This document shows, piece by piece, positions 42,222 to 52,666 of a DNA stretch of 64,000 bases. This DNA is from Klebsiella indica (lineage in GTDB: Bacteria; Pseudomonadota; Gammaproteobacteria; Enterobacterales; Enterobacteriaceae). Made by a program: the position numbers and the translations under genes. Each line of letters starts with the position of its first letter. Position 1 is the stretch's first letter. The DNA lies in the NCBI RefSeq assembly GCF_005860775.1, contig NZ_VCHQ01000027.1, positions 62,001-126,000 on the forward strand. The letters are read 5' to 3'. Below the pieces are notes generated by a model, which was given only the letters and a program-made list of their open reading frames with translations, ran no database searches and was not told where the DNA came from.

Positions 42222-43829
42222 CTATTCCATACTTTTACACAGCGAGCAGATTGTGCCCTCGTGCTTGTGCGAATGCATCACGTCAGGACGTTCATACGCT
42301 TCCCGGCAGCGAATGCAGCGGTAAACTGTGGTTGACGCATGGCCTTGCGCATCGTAGCGCGGCTCGGCGATACCATCATCGTATTGCTTAATGTAATAGC
42401 GTCCGCGGGTGATGATTCCCATTACCGGGGTCATCACAAACGCCACCACCAGCGCGATGAGCGGTGAGAACGGTGCCAGCGTATCGCCTGTCAGACCAAA
42501 GAAGGCGCTGATCGAGAGGCCTGCTGCGAGAGCAAAAGCCACCACGCCCACCGGGTTGACGTTGTAAATCATCCCGCGACGGTACTCCGGCTGCATCGGC
42601 GCCAGTTTCAGTAGCCCTTTGTTAACGGTGATATCGGTTGCGACCACCACTACCCAGGCGATAGCGAAATTGGAATAGAAACCGAGGATCCACGCCAGCG
42701 CGCTGAACATATCGCCTTCCATCAGCGCGAGGGCAATCGCCAGATTGACGATGACGAAAATAATCCGCCCTGGATAACGCTTCGTGGTGCGCGTCCAGGC
42801 GCTGGTCCATGCCAGCGAACCGGAATAGGCGTTAGTGACGTTAATTTTGATCTGCGAGATAACCACCAGTACTACGGCGAGCGTTAACGCCAGCCAGCCG
42901 GGAACCAGATTATCAAAAACGCTGACGAACTGCTGTACCGGTTCGGTATTGTGTACCGCCGGGAAACGGGTCAGCAGATAGAAGCCGAGGAAAGCGCCGA
43001 TAATCTGTTTAATCGCGCCTAATACCACCCAGCCTGGCCCGGCGGAGAACACCGCCAGCCACCAGCTTTTGCTATTTTCAGCGGTCTTCGGCGGCATAAA
43101 ACGCAGATAGTCGATCTGTTCGCCAATCTGCATGATCAGCGACAGACACACGCCTGCGCCGAGCATAATGGCGGTTAAATCCACCGTCGAGGCGTTGTTC
43201 TTACCGGTGAAATGGATAAAGCCGTCTACCAGGTCCGGGTCTTTAGCGATGAGCCAGACTACCGGAACCACCATCAATACCAGCCACAGCGGCGTCGTCC
43301 ATACCTGTAGACGGGTCAGCGCTTTCATGCCGTATACCACCAGCGGCAGCACCATCATGGTGGCGATAAGGTAGCCGATCCATAGCGGGATCCCTAATCC
43401 CACCAGCAGCCCCTGCGCCATAATTGAGCCTTCGAGGGCGAAAAAGATAAAGGTAAACCCGGCGAAGATAATGCTGGTGATCACCGAGCCAAAGTAGCCG
43501 AAACCGGCGCTGCGGGTGATTAAGTCAAGGTCGATGTTGTAGCGTGCGGCGGTGATTGCCAGCGGGATACCGGTGAGGAAAATGACCAGCGCCGCCAGCA
43601 GGATCGCATAAATCGCATTGGTCGTGCCCCATGCCATGCCGATGCTGGCGCCGATAGAAAAGTCCGCCAGATAGGCGATACCGCCCAATGCGGTTACCGC
43701 GACAACGCCCGGTCCCCAGCGGCGAAAGCTGAGGGGCGCATAGCGAAGGGTATAATCCTCCAGCGTCTCTTTTGAGCCGGAGGCAGTGGTTTGCGCAGGT
43801 AAATCAGTTTTAATATCCAGCGATGACAT
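42222..43829 (-). CDS. NCS1-family permease with C-terminal zinc-ribbon-like tail
   Basis: A 535-residue nucleobase:cation symporter-1 type transporter with about twelve TM helices. It starts with a polar cytoplasmic segment then LSFRRWGPGVVAVTALGGIAYLADFSIGASIGMAWG. Relatives carry cytosine, allantoin, hydantoins or thiamine. Unusually, the last 33 residues form a Cys/His-rich module with Cys505, Cys508, Cys528 and Cys531 (CxxC-x19-CxxC) and three histidines between, probably a cytoplasmic zinc ribbon. The start complementary to 43827-43829 has AAGGA seven bases upstream. It lies immediately downstream of ureG in the same direction, so its substrate may be linked to urea or ureide metabolism; this is inference. 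Confidence 0.88.
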   Translation of the reverse strand: MSSLDIKTDLPAQTTASGSKETLEDYTLRYAPLSFRRWGPGVVAVTALGGIAYLADFSIGASIGMAWGTTNAIYAILLAALVIFLTGIPLAITAARYNIDLDLITRSAGFGYFGSVITSIIFAGFTFIFFALEGSIMAQGLLVGLGIPLWIGYLIATMMVLPLVVYGMKALTRLQVWTTPLWLVLMVVPVVWLIAKDPDLVDGFIHFTGKNNASTVDLTAIMLGAGVCLSLIMQIGEQIDYLRFMPPKTAENSKSWWLAVFSAGPGWVVLGAIKQIIGAFLGFYLLTRFPAVHNTEPVQQFVSVFDNLVPGWLALTLAVVLVVISQIKINVTNAYSGSLAWTSAWTRTTKRYPGRIIFVIVNLAIALALMEGDMFSALAWILGFYSNFAIAWVVVVATDITVNKGLLKLAPMQPEYRRGMIYNVNPVGVVAFALAAGLSISAFFGLTGDTLAPFSPLIALVVAFVMTPVMGIITRGRYYIKQYDDGIAEPRYDAQGHASTTVYRCIRCREAYERPDVMHSHKHEGTICSLCKSME

Positions 43830-43940
43830 AATCATTCCTTAATGGTTAGGCATATCTGGAATTAGCAAACCTTATGCCACATCGCAGGGCAGGGGCTATC
43901 AGGGTGCGGGAAGGAGATGACTAACGAGAGGGCATGGCGC

Positions 43941-43974
43941 GCACCATTCCGACGCCTCTGCGCCGGAATGGTGC
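43941..43974. terminator. Hairpin after ureG
   Basis: GCACCATTCCG (43941-43951) pairs with CGGAATGGTGC (43964-43974), with an inner CGC-CTCT-GCG, a long GC-rich stem six bases past the ureG stop. No T run is seen, so it may be a 3' stabiliser as much as a terminator. Confidence 0.65.
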
Positions 43975-43979
43975 AAAGG

Positions 43980-44597
43980 TTACTTGCCGAGCATGCCTTT
44001 GTCTTCGATAAAGGCGATGATACTTTGCAGGCCGTCGCCGCTTTTCAGGTTGGTGAAGCCCCACGGGCGTTCGCCGCGCATGCGCAGGGTATCCCGCGCC
44101 ATGACTTCCAGAGATGCGCCCACATAGGGTGCAAGGTCGGTTTTGTTAATCACCAGAAAGTCGGATTTAGTGATCCCCGGCCCGCCTTTACGGGGGATTT
44201 TTTCCCCTTCGGCCACGTCGATCACGTAGATGGTGAGGTCCGCCAGTTCCGGGCTGAAGGTGGCGCTCAGGTTATCGCCGCCGCTTTCCACAAAGATAAG
44301 ATCGAGGTTGCCGAACTTTTCGCTCAGTGCTTCCACCGCCGCAAGGTTCATTGAGGCATCTTCCCGAATGGCGGTATGCGGGCAGCCGCCGGTCTCGACG
44401 CCGACAATACGCTCAGGCTCCAGGGCACCAGCCTCGGTGAGGATGCGCTGATCTTCTTTGGTATAGATGTCGTTGGTGACCACCGCCAGTTGCCAGGTGT
44501 TGCGCATGGCTTTGCAGAGCGCTTCCAGCAGCGCGGTTTTACCGGAGCCGACCGGACCGCCGACGCCGACGCGCAACGGTTGCTTAATCGTGTTCAT
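43980..44597 (-). CDS. ureG: UreG, urease nickel-insertion GTPase
   Basis: A 205-residue SIMIBI GTPase that supplies nickel for urease maturation. The P-loop GGPVGSGKT spans 13-21 and the invariant nickel motif Cys72-Pro73-His74 lies in [10 protein letters not shown]. The NKTD guanine-specificity motif is in [14 protein letters not shown]. It dimerises on nickel and GTP and works with UreF and UreD. The start complementary to 44595-44597 gives the family length. It lies 8 bp after ureF, last in ureDABCEFG. Confidence 0.97.
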   Translation of the reverse strand: MNTIKQPLRVGVGGPVGSGKTALLEALCKAMRNTWQLAVVTNDIYTKEDQRILTEAGALEPERIVGVETGGCPHTAIREDASMNLAAVEALSEKFGNLDLIFVESGGDNLSATFSPELADLTIYVIDVAEGEKIPRKGGPGITKSDFLVINKTDLAPYVGASLEVMARDTLRMRGERPWGFTNLKSGDGLQSIIAFIEDKGMLGK

Positions 44598-44605
44598 ACC
44601 TTCTC

Positions 44606-45280
44606 CTAAGAACGGAATAATCGGGAATACTGGGTTTCGTGGCGGGAGGACGCAATTGCCGCCAGCGGCATTGCCGATCCGATAGCGCCATCCGGGGCTA
44701 CCAGGGCGCTGTCCATATCCGCCGCATAGCGGTCGCACAGGCGCAGAATCAACTGCTGGGCAGCCTGCTGGCCGAAGGGCACCAGCTTGACGCCCGCCAT
44801 CACCGCACTCTCAATCCAGCTGTAGCCAAAGCTGAGGGCCAGATCGGGGATAGCGATTTTCCAGCGTACGCCGAGCCAGGCCATGCCGGTTAGCTGGCTT
44901 TGCTGACAAATTTTGCGCCACTCAGGCGGGCAGTCCGGCCGCCAGTCGGTGAGTAAACGGGTGAAGGCCGCGCCGCGATTGCGCTCTTCATCACGCAGTT
45001 CACGGGTCTCCCGACAGGCAAGCAGATAAGCGGTCCAGCGCTGCGCCGATGCCAGATCGTTTGCTTCGCAGGCCTGATAGAGCCGGGCGAATAGCGGCAG
45101 GTCGACGGTAAAAAAACTCTGTTCCATCTGCCGCAGTTGCCAGCGCTCAAAGGCCGCGGCATCCGGTACCCAGCCTGCTTCCACCGCCCACTCCAGCCCC
45201 TGAGACCAGCTATAGCCGCCAACCGGGAGGCTGCTGCTGGCAAGCTGCATCAGCCGCAGGCGTTTTTCCGGCGTCGGCAT
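44606..45280 (-). CDS. ureF: UreF, urease accessory protein
   Basis: A 224-residue all-helical accessory protein that bridges UreD and UreG in the urease activation complex and acts as a fidelity check on activation. Family features are the N-terminal [25 protein letters not shown] and the C-terminal [12 protein letters not shown] tail. The ATG complementary to 45278-45280 begins at the base after the ureE stop codon, so the two are translationally coupled. Length matches K. aerogenes UreF. Confidence 0.96.
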   Translation of the reverse strand: MPTPEKRLRLMQLASSSLPVGGYSWSQGLEWAVEAGWVPDAAAFERWQLRQMEQSFFTVDLPLFARLYQACEANDLASAQRWTAYLLACRETRELRDEERNRGAAFTRLLTDWRPDCPPEWRKICQQSQLTGMAWLGVRWKIAIPDLALSFGYSWIESAVMAGVKLVPFGQQAAQQLILRLCDRYAADMDSALVAPDGAIGSAMPLAAIASSRHETQYSRLFRS

Positions 45281-45745
45281 TTAATGACTGTGCTCATGGT
45301 GATGATGATGACCGTGAGACTCGCTGGCGTAGGCACCGGCTTCCGGTTCAAACGGCAGATGAGCAAAATCAACGGTCAGGCCAAACTGGCGCAGCATGTC
45401 GTCCAGTACGTGATCGTGATGGTAGCGCAACTCGCCGGGCATAATCTGCAGCGGTACGTGGCGGTTGCCGAGGTGATAACAGGCTTTCGCCAGCACAAAG
45501 GGATCGTCGCAGCGCACGACCGAAACGGCTTCATCGGCGGCGATGACTTCGATAAATTCGCTGCCGTTTTCATTGCTAAGGATGTCGCCGCCGCGCAACA
45601 GCAGGCCGCGTGGCAACAGCAGGCCAGCCTGACGACCATCGTTAAGGGTGACTTTAATGCGGCTTTTTACCCGCACATCAATCGGCAGCGTGACGCTGGC
45701 GGTGGCCTGTACCGGGATCTCCACCCGTTGGGTCAAATAAAGCAT
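45281..45745 (-). CDS. ureE: UreE, urease nickel metallochaperone
   Basis: A 154-residue homodimeric nickel chaperone with a peptide-binding N-terminal domain (1-70), a metal-binding C-terminal domain with conserved His in LGNRHVPLQI (about 96), and a histidine-rich tail (SHGHHHHHEHSH, about 143-154). It delivers Ni2+ to UreG. The tail is the storage part seen in Klebsiella UreE. It lies 9 bp after ureC and directly adjoins ureF. Confidence 0.96.
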   Translation of the reverse strand: MLYLTQRVEIPVQATASVTLPIDVRVKSRIKVTLNDGRQAGLLLPRGLLLRGGDILSNENGSEFIEVIAADEAVSVVRCDDPFVLAKACYHLGNRHVPLQIMPGELRYHHDHVLDDMLRQFGLTVDFAHLPFEPEAGAYASESHGHHHHHEHSH

Positions 45746-45754
45746 TTGCGCTCC

Positions 45755-47458
45755 TTAAAACAGGAAATAACGTTGCGCCATCGGTAACACTTCCGCCGCT
45801 TCGCTGGTAATCAACTCGCCGTCAATACGCACCTCGTAGGTTTGCGAATCGACGGTAATATTGGGTAGCAGGCCGTTGTGATGCATGTCGGCTTTTTGTA
45901 CCGTGCGGCAACCTTTAACCACCGCCGTCGCGCTGTGCAGGTTCAGCCGTTCGGCAACGCCATTTTCTGCCGCTGCCTGCGACAGAAAGGTCAAACGGCA
46001 GTGGTGACGGGCACCGCCCAGCGCGCCGAACATCGGACGATAGTGCACCGGCTGCGGCGTCGGGATAGACGCGTTGATATCGCCCATTGGCGCCATGGCG
46101 ATCATGCCGCCTTTGATGACCGTCGCCGGTTTCACACCGAAGAACGCCGGGGACCACAGTACGATATCCGCCAGTTTGCCGACTTCGAGCGAGCCGACTT
46201 CATGGGCGATACCGTGGGTCAGCGCCGGATTAATCGTGTACTTGGCAATATAGCGCTTAACACGAAAGTTATCGTTATCGCCGCTCTCTTCCGCCAGCGT
46301 GCCGCGCTGAACCTTCATGCGGTGCGCGACCTGCCAGGTCCGCAGTACCACTTCGCCGACGCGGCCCATGGCCTGCGAATCAGACGAAGTGAGTGAAAAC
46401 GCGCCGAGATCGTGCAGGACATCTTCCGCGGCGATGGTTTCCCGACGAATCCGCGATTCGGCAAACGCCACATCCTCGGCAATATCCGGGTCGAGGTGGT
46501 GGCAAACCATCAGCATGTCCAGATGTTCGTCAATGGTGTTGACAGTGTAGGGCAGCGTCGGGTTGGTGGACGACGGCAGAATATTGGGGTGCGCGCAGGC
46601 GGTAATAATATCCGGCGCATGGCCGCCGCCCGCGCCTTCGGTATGGAAAGTATGAATCGTGCGCCCGCCGATAGCGGCCAGGGTATCTTCGACGAAGCCG
46701 GACTCATTGAGCGTGTCGCTGTGTAGCGCGACCTGAACGTCCATCTCGTCGGCCACGGTCAGCGCGCAGTCGATCGCCGCCGGGGTTGAGCCCCAGTCTT
46801 CGTGAATTTTCAGGCCGATAGCCCCCGCCGCGACCTGCTCACGCAGCGCATCCGGATTTGAACCGTTGCCTTTTGCCAGCAAACCGATATTGACCGGCAG
46901 GCTATCCGCCGCCTGCAGCATCCGCGAGATGTACCACGGCCCCGGCGTACAGGTCGTTGCGTTGGTGCCCGCTGCCGGGCCGGTGCCGCCGCCGATCATC
47001 GTGGTGACGCCGGAGACCATCGCCTCTTCCGCCTGCTGCGGGCAGATCCAATGGATATGGGTATCGATGCCGCCAGCGGTGACGATCTTGCCTTCCGCGG
47101 CGATCACTTCCGTCGCCGTGCCGATCGGGATCGTCACGTTGGGCTGAATGTCCGGGTTTCCGGCTTTGCCGATCGCGAAGATCCGTCCGTCTTTGACGCC
47201 GATATCGGCTTTGACGATCCCCCAGTAGTCGATAATCAGCGCATTGGTCAGCACCAGATCGACGCATTCATCGGACAGCATCTGCCCCTGACCCATGCCG
47301 TCGCGGATCACTTTACCGCCGCCGAATTTGACCTCTTCGCCGTAGGTCGTCAAATCGTCTTCGACCTCGATCCACAGTTCGGTATCTGCCAGGCGAACTT
47401 TATCGCCGGTGGTGGGGCCGAACATGTCGGCATAGGCCTGACGTGAAATATCACTCAT
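45755..47458 (-). CDS. ureC: UreC, urease alpha (catalytic) subunit
   Basis: A 567-residue nickel metalloenzyme subunit that hydrolyses urea to ammonia and carbamate. All active-site residues stand at the K. aerogenes positions: His134 and His136 (DTHIHW), Lys217 carbamylated bridge (GLKIHEDWG), His246, His272, the mobile-flap Cys319-His320 (MVCHHLD), and Asp360. The start complementary to 47456-47458 ([19 protein letters not shown]) overlaps the end of ureB by eight bases. An upstream in-frame extension runs through ureB and was rejected. It should be active if nickel and the accessory proteins are supplied. Confidence 0.98.
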   Translation of the reverse strand: MSDISRQAYADMFGPTTGDKVRLADTELWIEVEDDLTTYGEEVKFGGGKVIRDGMGQGQMLSDECVDLVLTNALIIDYWGIVKADIGVKDGRIFAIGKAGNPDIQPNVTIPIGTATEVIAAEGKIVTAGGIDTHIHWICPQQAEEAMVSGVTTMIGGGTGPAAGTNATTCTPGPWYISRMLQAADSLPVNIGLLAKGNGSNPDALREQVAAGAIGLKIHEDWGSTPAAIDCALTVADEMDVQVALHSDTLNESGFVEDTLAAIGGRTIHTFHTEGAGGGHAPDIITACAHPNILPSSTNPTLPYTVNTIDEHLDMLMVCHHLDPDIAEDVAFAESRIRRETIAAEDVLHDLGAFSLTSSDSQAMGRVGEVVLRTWQVAHRMKVQRGTLAEESGDNDNFRVKRYIAKYTINPALTHGIAHEVGSLEVGKLADIVLWSPAFFGVKPATVIKGGMIAMAPMGDINASIPTPQPVHYRPMFGALGGARHHCRLTFLSQAAAENGVAERLNLHSATAVVKGCRTVQKADMHHNGLLPNITVDSQTYEVRIDGELITSEAAEVLPMAQRYFLF

Positions 47459-47771
47459 CGTTTGCCTCCAGATTGCCCATGACCTCGCCGCGAAAACCAT
47501 ACACCGCGCGCGTACCGGCAAGCGCCACCAGCTCTACCTCGCGTTTCTGGCCCGGCTCAAAGCGCACCGCGGTTCCGGCGGCGATGTTCAGGCGATAGCC
47601 CGCGGCCTGCTGCCGATCGAACTTGAGCGCCGGATTGACCTCGGCGAAGTGGTAATGTGAGCCGACCTGAATCGGCCGGTCGCCGTGATTTTCAACGATA
47701 ATGCGGCAGGTTGCGCGGCCTGCGTTAATCGCTATCTGGCCGGGTTTGACCTGATATTCTCCTGGGATCAT
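47451..47771 (-). CDS. ureB: UreB, urease beta subunit
   Basis: A 106-residue beta-sandwich structural subunit of the UreABC trimer. It starts [13 protein letters not shown] and contains [21 protein letters not shown] and the C-terminal [14 protein letters not shown]. It overlaps ureC by eight bases and lies 9 bp after ureA, so the three structural genes are coupled. The separate A and B subunits (not fused as in Helicobacter) are typical of enterobacterial urease. Confidence 0.97.
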   Translation of the reverse strand: MIPGEYQVKPGQIAINAGRATCRIIVENHGDRPIQVGSHYHFAEVNPALKFDRQQAAGYRLNIAAGTAVRFEPGQKREVELVALAGTRAVYGFRGEVMGNLEANDE

Positions 47772-47780
47772 CGCGTCACC

Positions 47781-48083
47781 TCAGATTATCGGGTTATGAA
47801 CGGTGACCAGCTTCGAGCCGTCCGGAAAAGTGGCTTCGACCTGGATATCGGGGATCATTTCCGGTACGCCTTCCATGACCTGATCGCGGCTCAGAACGTG
47901 GCGTCCATCTTCCATTAGCGCCGCAACGCTTTTGCCATCGCGAGCGCCTTCCATAATAAAAGCGCTAATCAGGGCCACGGATTCCGGATAGTTAAGTTTC
48001 AGGCCGCGGGCCAGGCGACGCTCCGCCAGCAGCGCGGCGGTAAACAACAAGAGCTTGTCTTTTTCTCTGGGTGTCAGTTCCAT
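47781..48083 (-). CDS. ureA: UreA, urease gamma subunit
   Basis: A 100-residue gamma subunit beginning [34 protein letters not shown] and ending [11 protein letters not shown], matching K. aerogenes UreA at its full length. It is the first structural gene, 9 bp after ureD. It contributes to (ABC)3 assembly and is not catalytic. Confidence 0.97.
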   Translation of the reverse strand: MELTPREKDKLLLFTAALLAERRLARGLKLNYPESVALISAFIMEGARDGKSVAALMEDGRHVLSRDQVMEGVPEMIPDIQVEATFPDGSKLVTVHNPII

Positions 48084-48092
48084 AGCGTTCTC

Positions 48093-48905
48093 TTAAGTCA
48101 GCCAGATTCGGGGGAGTACCGGAGATTTGCCGGTCAGGTGTGGGCGCATAAACTGCCAGATATCGCGCATCGCCTGCTGGCAAAGCAGATTATTATTACT
48201 TAAAAAGCGCACCGTCAGCAGGCCGTCGGTGAGGGTGGCACCGGCGTAATTCTCCAACGGCGTAAGTTTGTCGCGCACGCCTTCCAGCAGCATCTCGTTC
48301 GCCGGGTAGAACAGCAGGGTTCCCACCCACGGCTGCTCCGCGACGCTTGCCAGCTCTCCGTCAGCCAGGCTCAGGCGCTCAATCAGCAGCGGCGCGTCGT
48401 CTACCCATACTTCCAGCCGATTGGCGATAGCGCCGTAGTTAAAGGCTTCGCCGATCACCGGGCGGCCAAGGCATAACAGGTCCCAGGCCAGCAGCTTGCT
48501 GGAAGAGGAGAGGTGAAATTCGGTGCGCAGCGAAGCGTTCGCGCCGGGAAAAAATATTGCGTCCTGCGGCAGCCACTCAAGCGTGGCATGCCCGGCCAGC
48601 GCCAGGGTTTGCTGAAGTCGGGACTGCGCGCCGCTGCTGCGATAAAACTTGCTGGCGCCGGGCATGGTGATCAGCGTATGGCAACCGGGTTCAATGGTGG
48701 CGTTAATGGTCAGGTCGTCGCCGCCGACGATGCCGCCGGGGGGATGGAGCACATAGAGGTGGCAGGTCTCTTCTTCTGGATAAAACGGGCGCTGAACGGT
48801 GAGTGGACCGACATGACGGCTGGAGACGAGCGTAGTCTTCCCGCCGAGCAATTGAAAGCGGAGGTCAAGCGTGGCCTGCCAGCCTTTTTTATTCGGTGAT
48901 AACAC
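48093..48905 (-). CDS. ureD: UreD, urease accessory protein
   Basis: A 270-residue accessory protein (also UreH) that binds apo-urease and carries the nickel tunnel into the active site with UreF and UreG. Conserved parts are the YPEEETCHLYVLHPPGGIVGGD, TMPGASKFYRSSG and EWLPQDAIFFPGA stretches. The start is not ATG. GTG (complement of 48903-48905) gives (M)LSPNKKGWQATLDLRF, which lines up with Klebsiella UreD. A TTG four codons earlier, at 48917, has a better AGGGG site and is an alternative. It leads ureDABCEFG. No ureR-type regulator is nearby. Confidence 0.94.
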   Translation of the reverse strand: MLSPNKKGWQATLDLRFQLLGGKTTLVSSRHVGPLTVQRPFYPEEETCHLYVLHPPGGIVGGDDLTINATIEPGCHTLITMPGASKFYRSSGAQSRLQQTLALAGHATLEWLPQDAIFFPGANASLRTEFHLSSSSKLLAWDLLCLGRPVIGEAFNYGAIANRLEVWVDDAPLLIERLSLADGELASVAEQPWVGTLLFYPANEMLLEGVRDKLTPLENYAGATLTDGLLTVRFLSNNNLLCQQAMRDIWQFMRPHLTGKSPVLPRIWLT

Positions 48906-49091
48906 GGTGCCGTACAATGTCGTGCCCCTGCAAAATCAAGATAAAACAACAGCAAAGAGTATTGATCGGGGACCTGGTATCCCGGTCATATGAAAAGCTT
49001 ATATCTGACTCGCCACCACTGAATTTTTGATGGTATTTATCGGTTAAGCAATGGGCAGGCGTCGCGGCGATTTAACCCTTTGCCACAAAGA

Positions 49092-49712
49092 TTACTTCTT
49101 CTCTGGCGCTTTTTTCTTCTTTTTGAACAGGTTCCAGATTCTGGTCTCCTGGTGACGCCACAAACGCTGAATGTTGTCATGGTGGCGCAGCAGGATCAGG
49201 CATGAAAGCATCGAAACCGGGAACGTATACTGCGGTTTGAACCACCAGACGTAGAACGGCGCGATGAGCGCGCTGACGATAGCCCCCAGGGAAGAGTAAC
49301 CGCTGAGCAGAATGGTGAGCAGCCAGGTGCCGGCCATCAGGCCAGTGAGATCCCAGCCGATAGGGGCAATGGCCCCGAAAGCGGTAGCTACGCCTTTACC
49401 ACCGCGAAAATGAAAGAATATCGGCCAGATATGGCCCACGCAGGCGGCAATCGCTACCAGACCAAGCCAGAACGGCGTGAGGCCCAGCGCCCACGCCCCC
49501 CAGACCGGCAGCATGCCTTTCAGCACGTCAAAAATAAGCACCGCTACGGCTGCGCCCTTGCCGCCAATTCGCAGGACGTTAGTCGCGCCTGGATTGCCGG
49601 AGCCGCAGTCGCGTGGATCGGGCAGGCCAGCGAGGCGGCACACCAGAATGGCGCTGGAGATTGAGCCGCAGAGGTAGGCGAGGATAACCAGTCCAGGCGC
49701 GATTGCACTCAT
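49092..49712 (-). CDS. plsY: PlsY, acyl-phosphate:glycerol-3-phosphate acyltransferase
   Basis: A 206-residue integral membrane enzyme that acylates sn-glycerol-3-phosphate with acyl-phosphate, the first step of phospholipid synthesis with PlsX. Family loops are visible: [12 protein letters not shown] (active-site loop 1), [21 protein letters not shown] (loop 2) and SGYSSLGA. The start complementary to 49710-49712 (MSAIAPGL) agrees with the E. coli protein. It is divergent from folB across 221 bp. Insertion of the urease operon downstream separates it from tsaD. Confidence 0.95.
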   Translation of the reverse strand: MSAIAPGLVILAYLCGSISSAILVCRLAGLPDPRDCGSGNPGATNVLRIGGKGAAVAVLIFDVLKGMLPVWGAWALGLTPFWLGLVAIAACVGHIWPIFFHFRGGKGVATAFGAIAPIGWDLTGLMAGTWLLTILLSGYSSLGAIVSALIAPFYVWWFKPQYTFPVSMLSCLILLRHHDNIQRLWRHQETRIWNLFKKKKKAPEKK

Positions 49713-49933
49713 CAGCTGTTCCATTTTGAAAGTGTTGTTTTATCCCCTGCCATCTGCGCGTGAGTGGCGCATTGATCTGCCCGGATACATAGCCGCGCTA
49801 TGCTCCCGCAAGTTGGCTGCACCGCTGCTTTCCCGCCGCGCAAATTGTTTAGGGGATATCTTTGCATCTGTGGATAATACGCATAATTGGCCGGAAGTGG
49901 TATCCGGTTTAGCCAAAAAGCGAGCAGGTCGTG

Positions 49934-50317
49934 ATGGATATTGTATTTATAGAGCAACTTTCGGTAATCACCACGATTGGTGTTTATGACTGGGAACAAA
50001 CCATCGAACAGAAGCTGGTGTTCGATATCGAAATGGCGTGGGATAACCGCAAAGCGGCGGCCAGTGATGATGTAAACGATTGTCTCAGCTATGCTGATAT
50101 CAGCGAGCTGGTCATCAACCACGTTGCAGGGGCGCGCTTCGCGCTGGTCGAGCGCGTGGCGGAAGAGGTTGCCGACCTGTTGTTGGAAAATTTTCCATCT
50201 CCATGGGTACGTATTAAAGTCAGCAAGCCTGGCGCGGTAGCCCGGGCGGCCAACGTTGGCGTCATTATTGAGCGTGGTCATAATCTGAAACAAAATTTTT
50301 CAGGTCATACTTGTTAA
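49934..50317 (+). CDS. folB: FolB, dihydroneopterin aldolase
   Basis: A 127-residue tunnelling-fold (T-fold) enzyme that converts dihydroneopterin to hydroxymethyl-dihydropterin and glycolaldehyde in folate synthesis. Substrate residues include Glu22 in GVYDWEQ, CLSYADI and the catalytic Lys in WVRIKVSKPGAVA. The ATG at 49934 is preferred over the GTG one codon upstream. It is divergent from plsY and precedes uppP, as in E. coli. Confidence 0.96.
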   Translation: MDIVFIEQLSVITTIGVYDWEQTIEQKLVFDIEMAWDNRKAAASDDVNDCLSYADISELVINHVAGARFALVERVAEEVADLLLENFPSPWVRIKVSKPGAVARAANVGVIIERGHNLKQNFSGHTC

Positions 50318-50530
50318 ACAAATTGCGTTTATACCGGTCATAGAAGCTGGCCATCAGACTGTTTGCTTTGCCGTTTGTCCCGGAGCCGCGCTCGACATTC
50401 GCGTGTTTAACCTGCACGCGCCTGTTTCTGTGCGCTGTCTGCGGTCAGATTGTCCGCAATAATGGCATCTGATAGCTCCGTTTTCTTCGTTCCTGGTTTT
50501 TTCATTTTACTTTTTAAAGGGTTTAATTGG

Positions 50531-51352
50531 ATGAGCGATATACACTCGCTGCTGGTGGCGGCAATATTGGGTGTGGTTGAAGGGTTGACAGAGTTTTTAC
50601 CTGTTTCCAGTACGGGTCATATGATTATAGTCGGTCATTTGCTGGGTTTTGAAGGCGATACCGCGAATACTTTTGAAGTAGTGATTCAGCTAGGTTCTAT
50701 TCTTGCGGTGGTGGTGATGTTCTGGCGTCGTCTGTTCGGTCTTATCGGTATTCATTTTGGTAAGCCGCCAGAACACGAAGGTCTGGGCAGCGGTCGTCTG
50801 TCGCTTATCCATATTCTTCTGGGAATGCTCCCGGCGGTGGTGCTGGGGCTGATTTTCCACGACACCATTAAGTCGCTGTTTAACCCGGTGAACGTGATGT
50901 ATGCGCTGGTGGTCGGCGGCGTGTTGCTGATTACGGCGGAAGTGCTGAAGCCAAAACAGCCGCGTGCGGTGGGTATTGATGATATGACCTATCGTCAGGC
51001 GTTTGTGATCGGCTGTTTCCAGTGTCTGGCGCTGTGGCCGGGCTTTTCGCGCTCCGGAGCGACCATTTCAGGCGGGATGCTGATGGGCGTCAGCCGCTAT
51101 GCCGCTTCTGAGTTCTCGTTCCTGCTGGCGGTACCGATGATGATGGGTGCAACCGTGCTGGACATGTACAAAAGCATCGGTTTCCTTAACGCTGGCGATA
51201 TTCCGATGTTTGCTGTCGGTTTTGTCACGGCGTTTATCGTTGCGCTGATTGCCATTAAAACTTTCCTGCAACTGATTAAACGTATCTCGTTTATCCCGTT
51301 TGCCATCTACCGCTTTATCGTCGCGGCGGCGGTCTACGTGGTCTTCTTCTGA
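50531..51352 (+). CDS. uppP: UppP (BacA), undecaprenyl-diphosphate phosphatase
   Basis: A 273-residue inner-membrane phosphatase that recycles the C55-PP lipid carrier for peptidoglycan; overproduction gives bacitracin resistance. Two consensus regions are present: [17 protein letters not shown] (14-30, with Glu17, Glu21 and His30) and [17 protein letters not shown] (about 171-187, with Arg174). The ATG at 50531 matches E. coli; in-frame starts from 50450 would add an unrelated segment. It is convergent with cca across a perfect hairpin. Confidence 0.97.
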   Translation: MSDIHSLLVAAILGVVEGLTEFLPVSSTGHMIIVGHLLGFEGDTANTFEVVIQLGSILAVVVMFWRRLFGLIGIHFGKPPEHEGLGSGRLSLIHILLGMLPAVVLGLIFHDTIKSLFNPVNVMYALVVGGVLLITAEVLKPKQPRAVGIDDMTYRQAFVIGCFQCLALWPGFSRSGATISGGMLMGVSRYAASEFSFLLAVPMMMGATVLDMYKSIGFLNAGDIPMFAVGFVTAFIVALIAIKTFLQLIKRISFIPFAIYRFIVAAAVYVVFF

Positions 51353-51359
51353 TAACATC

Positions 51360-51387
51360 CTGCCCTCAGCCCTGCGGCTGAGGGCAG
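51360..51387. terminator. Bidirectional terminator between uppP and cca
   Basis: A perfect 12-bp stem, CTGCCCTCAGCC (51360-51371) and GGCTGAGGGCAG (51376-51387), with loop CTGC. It overlaps the last codons of cca and follows the uppP stop by seven bases. Confidence 0.8.
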
Positions 51388-52607
51388 CGTTTTTCTTTCC
51401 ATCGTTCAAGGGCCTGAATCCGTCGACGCGTCAGCTCTTCGCGAATCCCGATGCCCTGAAACCCCTCAGCCACCACCTCTTTTGTTGACACTGACCGGGC
51501 CACCTCCCAGGCTTCCAGCAGCAGACGCCCCTGGGGATAGTCGCAGGCCTCAAAACCAGTGCGACCGCGAACGTCGGCTTCACTGGTTAAGGCGATTTTT
51601 TTGACCCGCTGTGGTTTGCGCCAGGCGTCGATATTATCGAACAGCTTGACCAGCGTTTTTGGCTGCAACATGGGCAGGGTATGTATCAGATCGTGAAATT
51701 CGGCGACCAGCTTTGCCAGATCGCGGATCTCGTTCGGTACCCGCAATCGGGCGCAGAGCTGCTCGACCAGCTTAACGCCAGCCGGACCGTGGCCGTGATG
51801 GCGCGGCCACAGCGCTTTCGGCGTTAACCCTTTTCCGAGATCGTGGCACAGGGTCGCGAAACGCACGTCGACCTCCGGTGAGAGCATTGCCGCCATAGTG
51901 ACGGTCATCAGGGTATGCAGACCGGTGTCGATTTCCGGGTGCCATTTCGCAGGAGCCGGTACGCCATACAGGGCGTCAACTTCCGGGAACAGCGCCTTGA
52001 GACCGCGGCAGTCGCGTAACGTCTGGAAGAAAACCTGCGGGTTACGGGTGGTAAGGGCGCTTTCGGTTTCTTTCCACACCCGTTCGGGCGTGAGGTGCGC
52101 AAGCTCGCCGTTATCGGCCATTGCGCGCATCAGCGCCAGGGTTTCATCAGCGATACGGAATCCCAGATGCGCATAGCGGGCGGCAAAACGCGCCACGCGG
52201 AGTACGCGCAGCGGATCTTCGCTAAAGGCGGGAGAGACATGGCGCAGCAGGCGATGGCGTAAATCGGCCAGGCCGCCATAGGGATCGATAATCCGGCCGT
52301 CGGCATCCTGAGCCAGCGCATTGATGGTCAGATCGCGACGCAGCAGATCTTGATCAAGGGTGACATCAGCTGCGGCATAGCAGGTGAAACCTGTATAACC
52401 GGCGCCAGATTTTCGCTCGGTACGCGCCAGGGCATACTCTTCGCGGCTTTGGGGGTGAAGGAACACGGGAAAATCGCGGCCCACCTGCTGGTAGCCCGCG
52501 TCCAGTAACTGCTGAGGCGTCGCGCCGACCACGACCCAGTCTTTATCTTTAACCGGCAGCTTTAATAACGCATCCCGAACCGCACCACCGACCAGATAAA
52601 CCTTCAC
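51366..52607 (-). CDS. cca: Cca, tRNA CCA-adding nucleotidyltransferase with HD domain
   Basis: A 413-residue class II CCA-adding enzyme that repairs the tRNA 3' end. The N-terminal palm has [12 protein letters not shown], and [12 protein letters not shown] (about 91-102). The head and neck supply the nucleotide-selecting residues ([16 protein letters not shown]). The C-terminal HD phosphohydrolase domain contains [10 protein letters not shown] (about 250-260), giving phosphatase/2',3'-cyclic phosphodiesterase activity. Length is about that of E. coli (412). It is convergent with uppP. Confidence 0.97.
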   Translation of the reverse strand: MKVYLVGGAVRDALLKLPVKDKDWVVVGATPQQLLDAGYQQVGRDFPVFLHPQSREEYALARTERKSGAGYTGFTCYAAADVTLDQDLLRRDLTINALAQDADGRIIDPYGGLADLRHRLLRHVSPAFSEDPLRVLRVARFAARYAHLGFRIADETLALMRAMADNGELAHLTPERVWKETESALTTRNPQVFFQTLRDCRGLKALFPEVDALYGVPAPAKWHPEIDTGLHTLMTVTMAAMLSPEVDVRFATLCHDLGKGLTPKALWPRHHGHGPAGVKLVEQLCARLRVPNEIRDLAKLVAEFHDLIHTLPMLQPKTLVKLFDNIDAWRKPQRVKKIALTSEADVRGRTGFEACDYPQGRLLLEAWEVARSVSTKEVVAEGFQGIGIREELTRRRIQALERWKEKRCPQPQG

Positions 52608-52666
52608 GCCTTACTCTCCCGTATTCATTTTTTACGATGATACGTAAGTCTGGCAGAGAAGACGAA

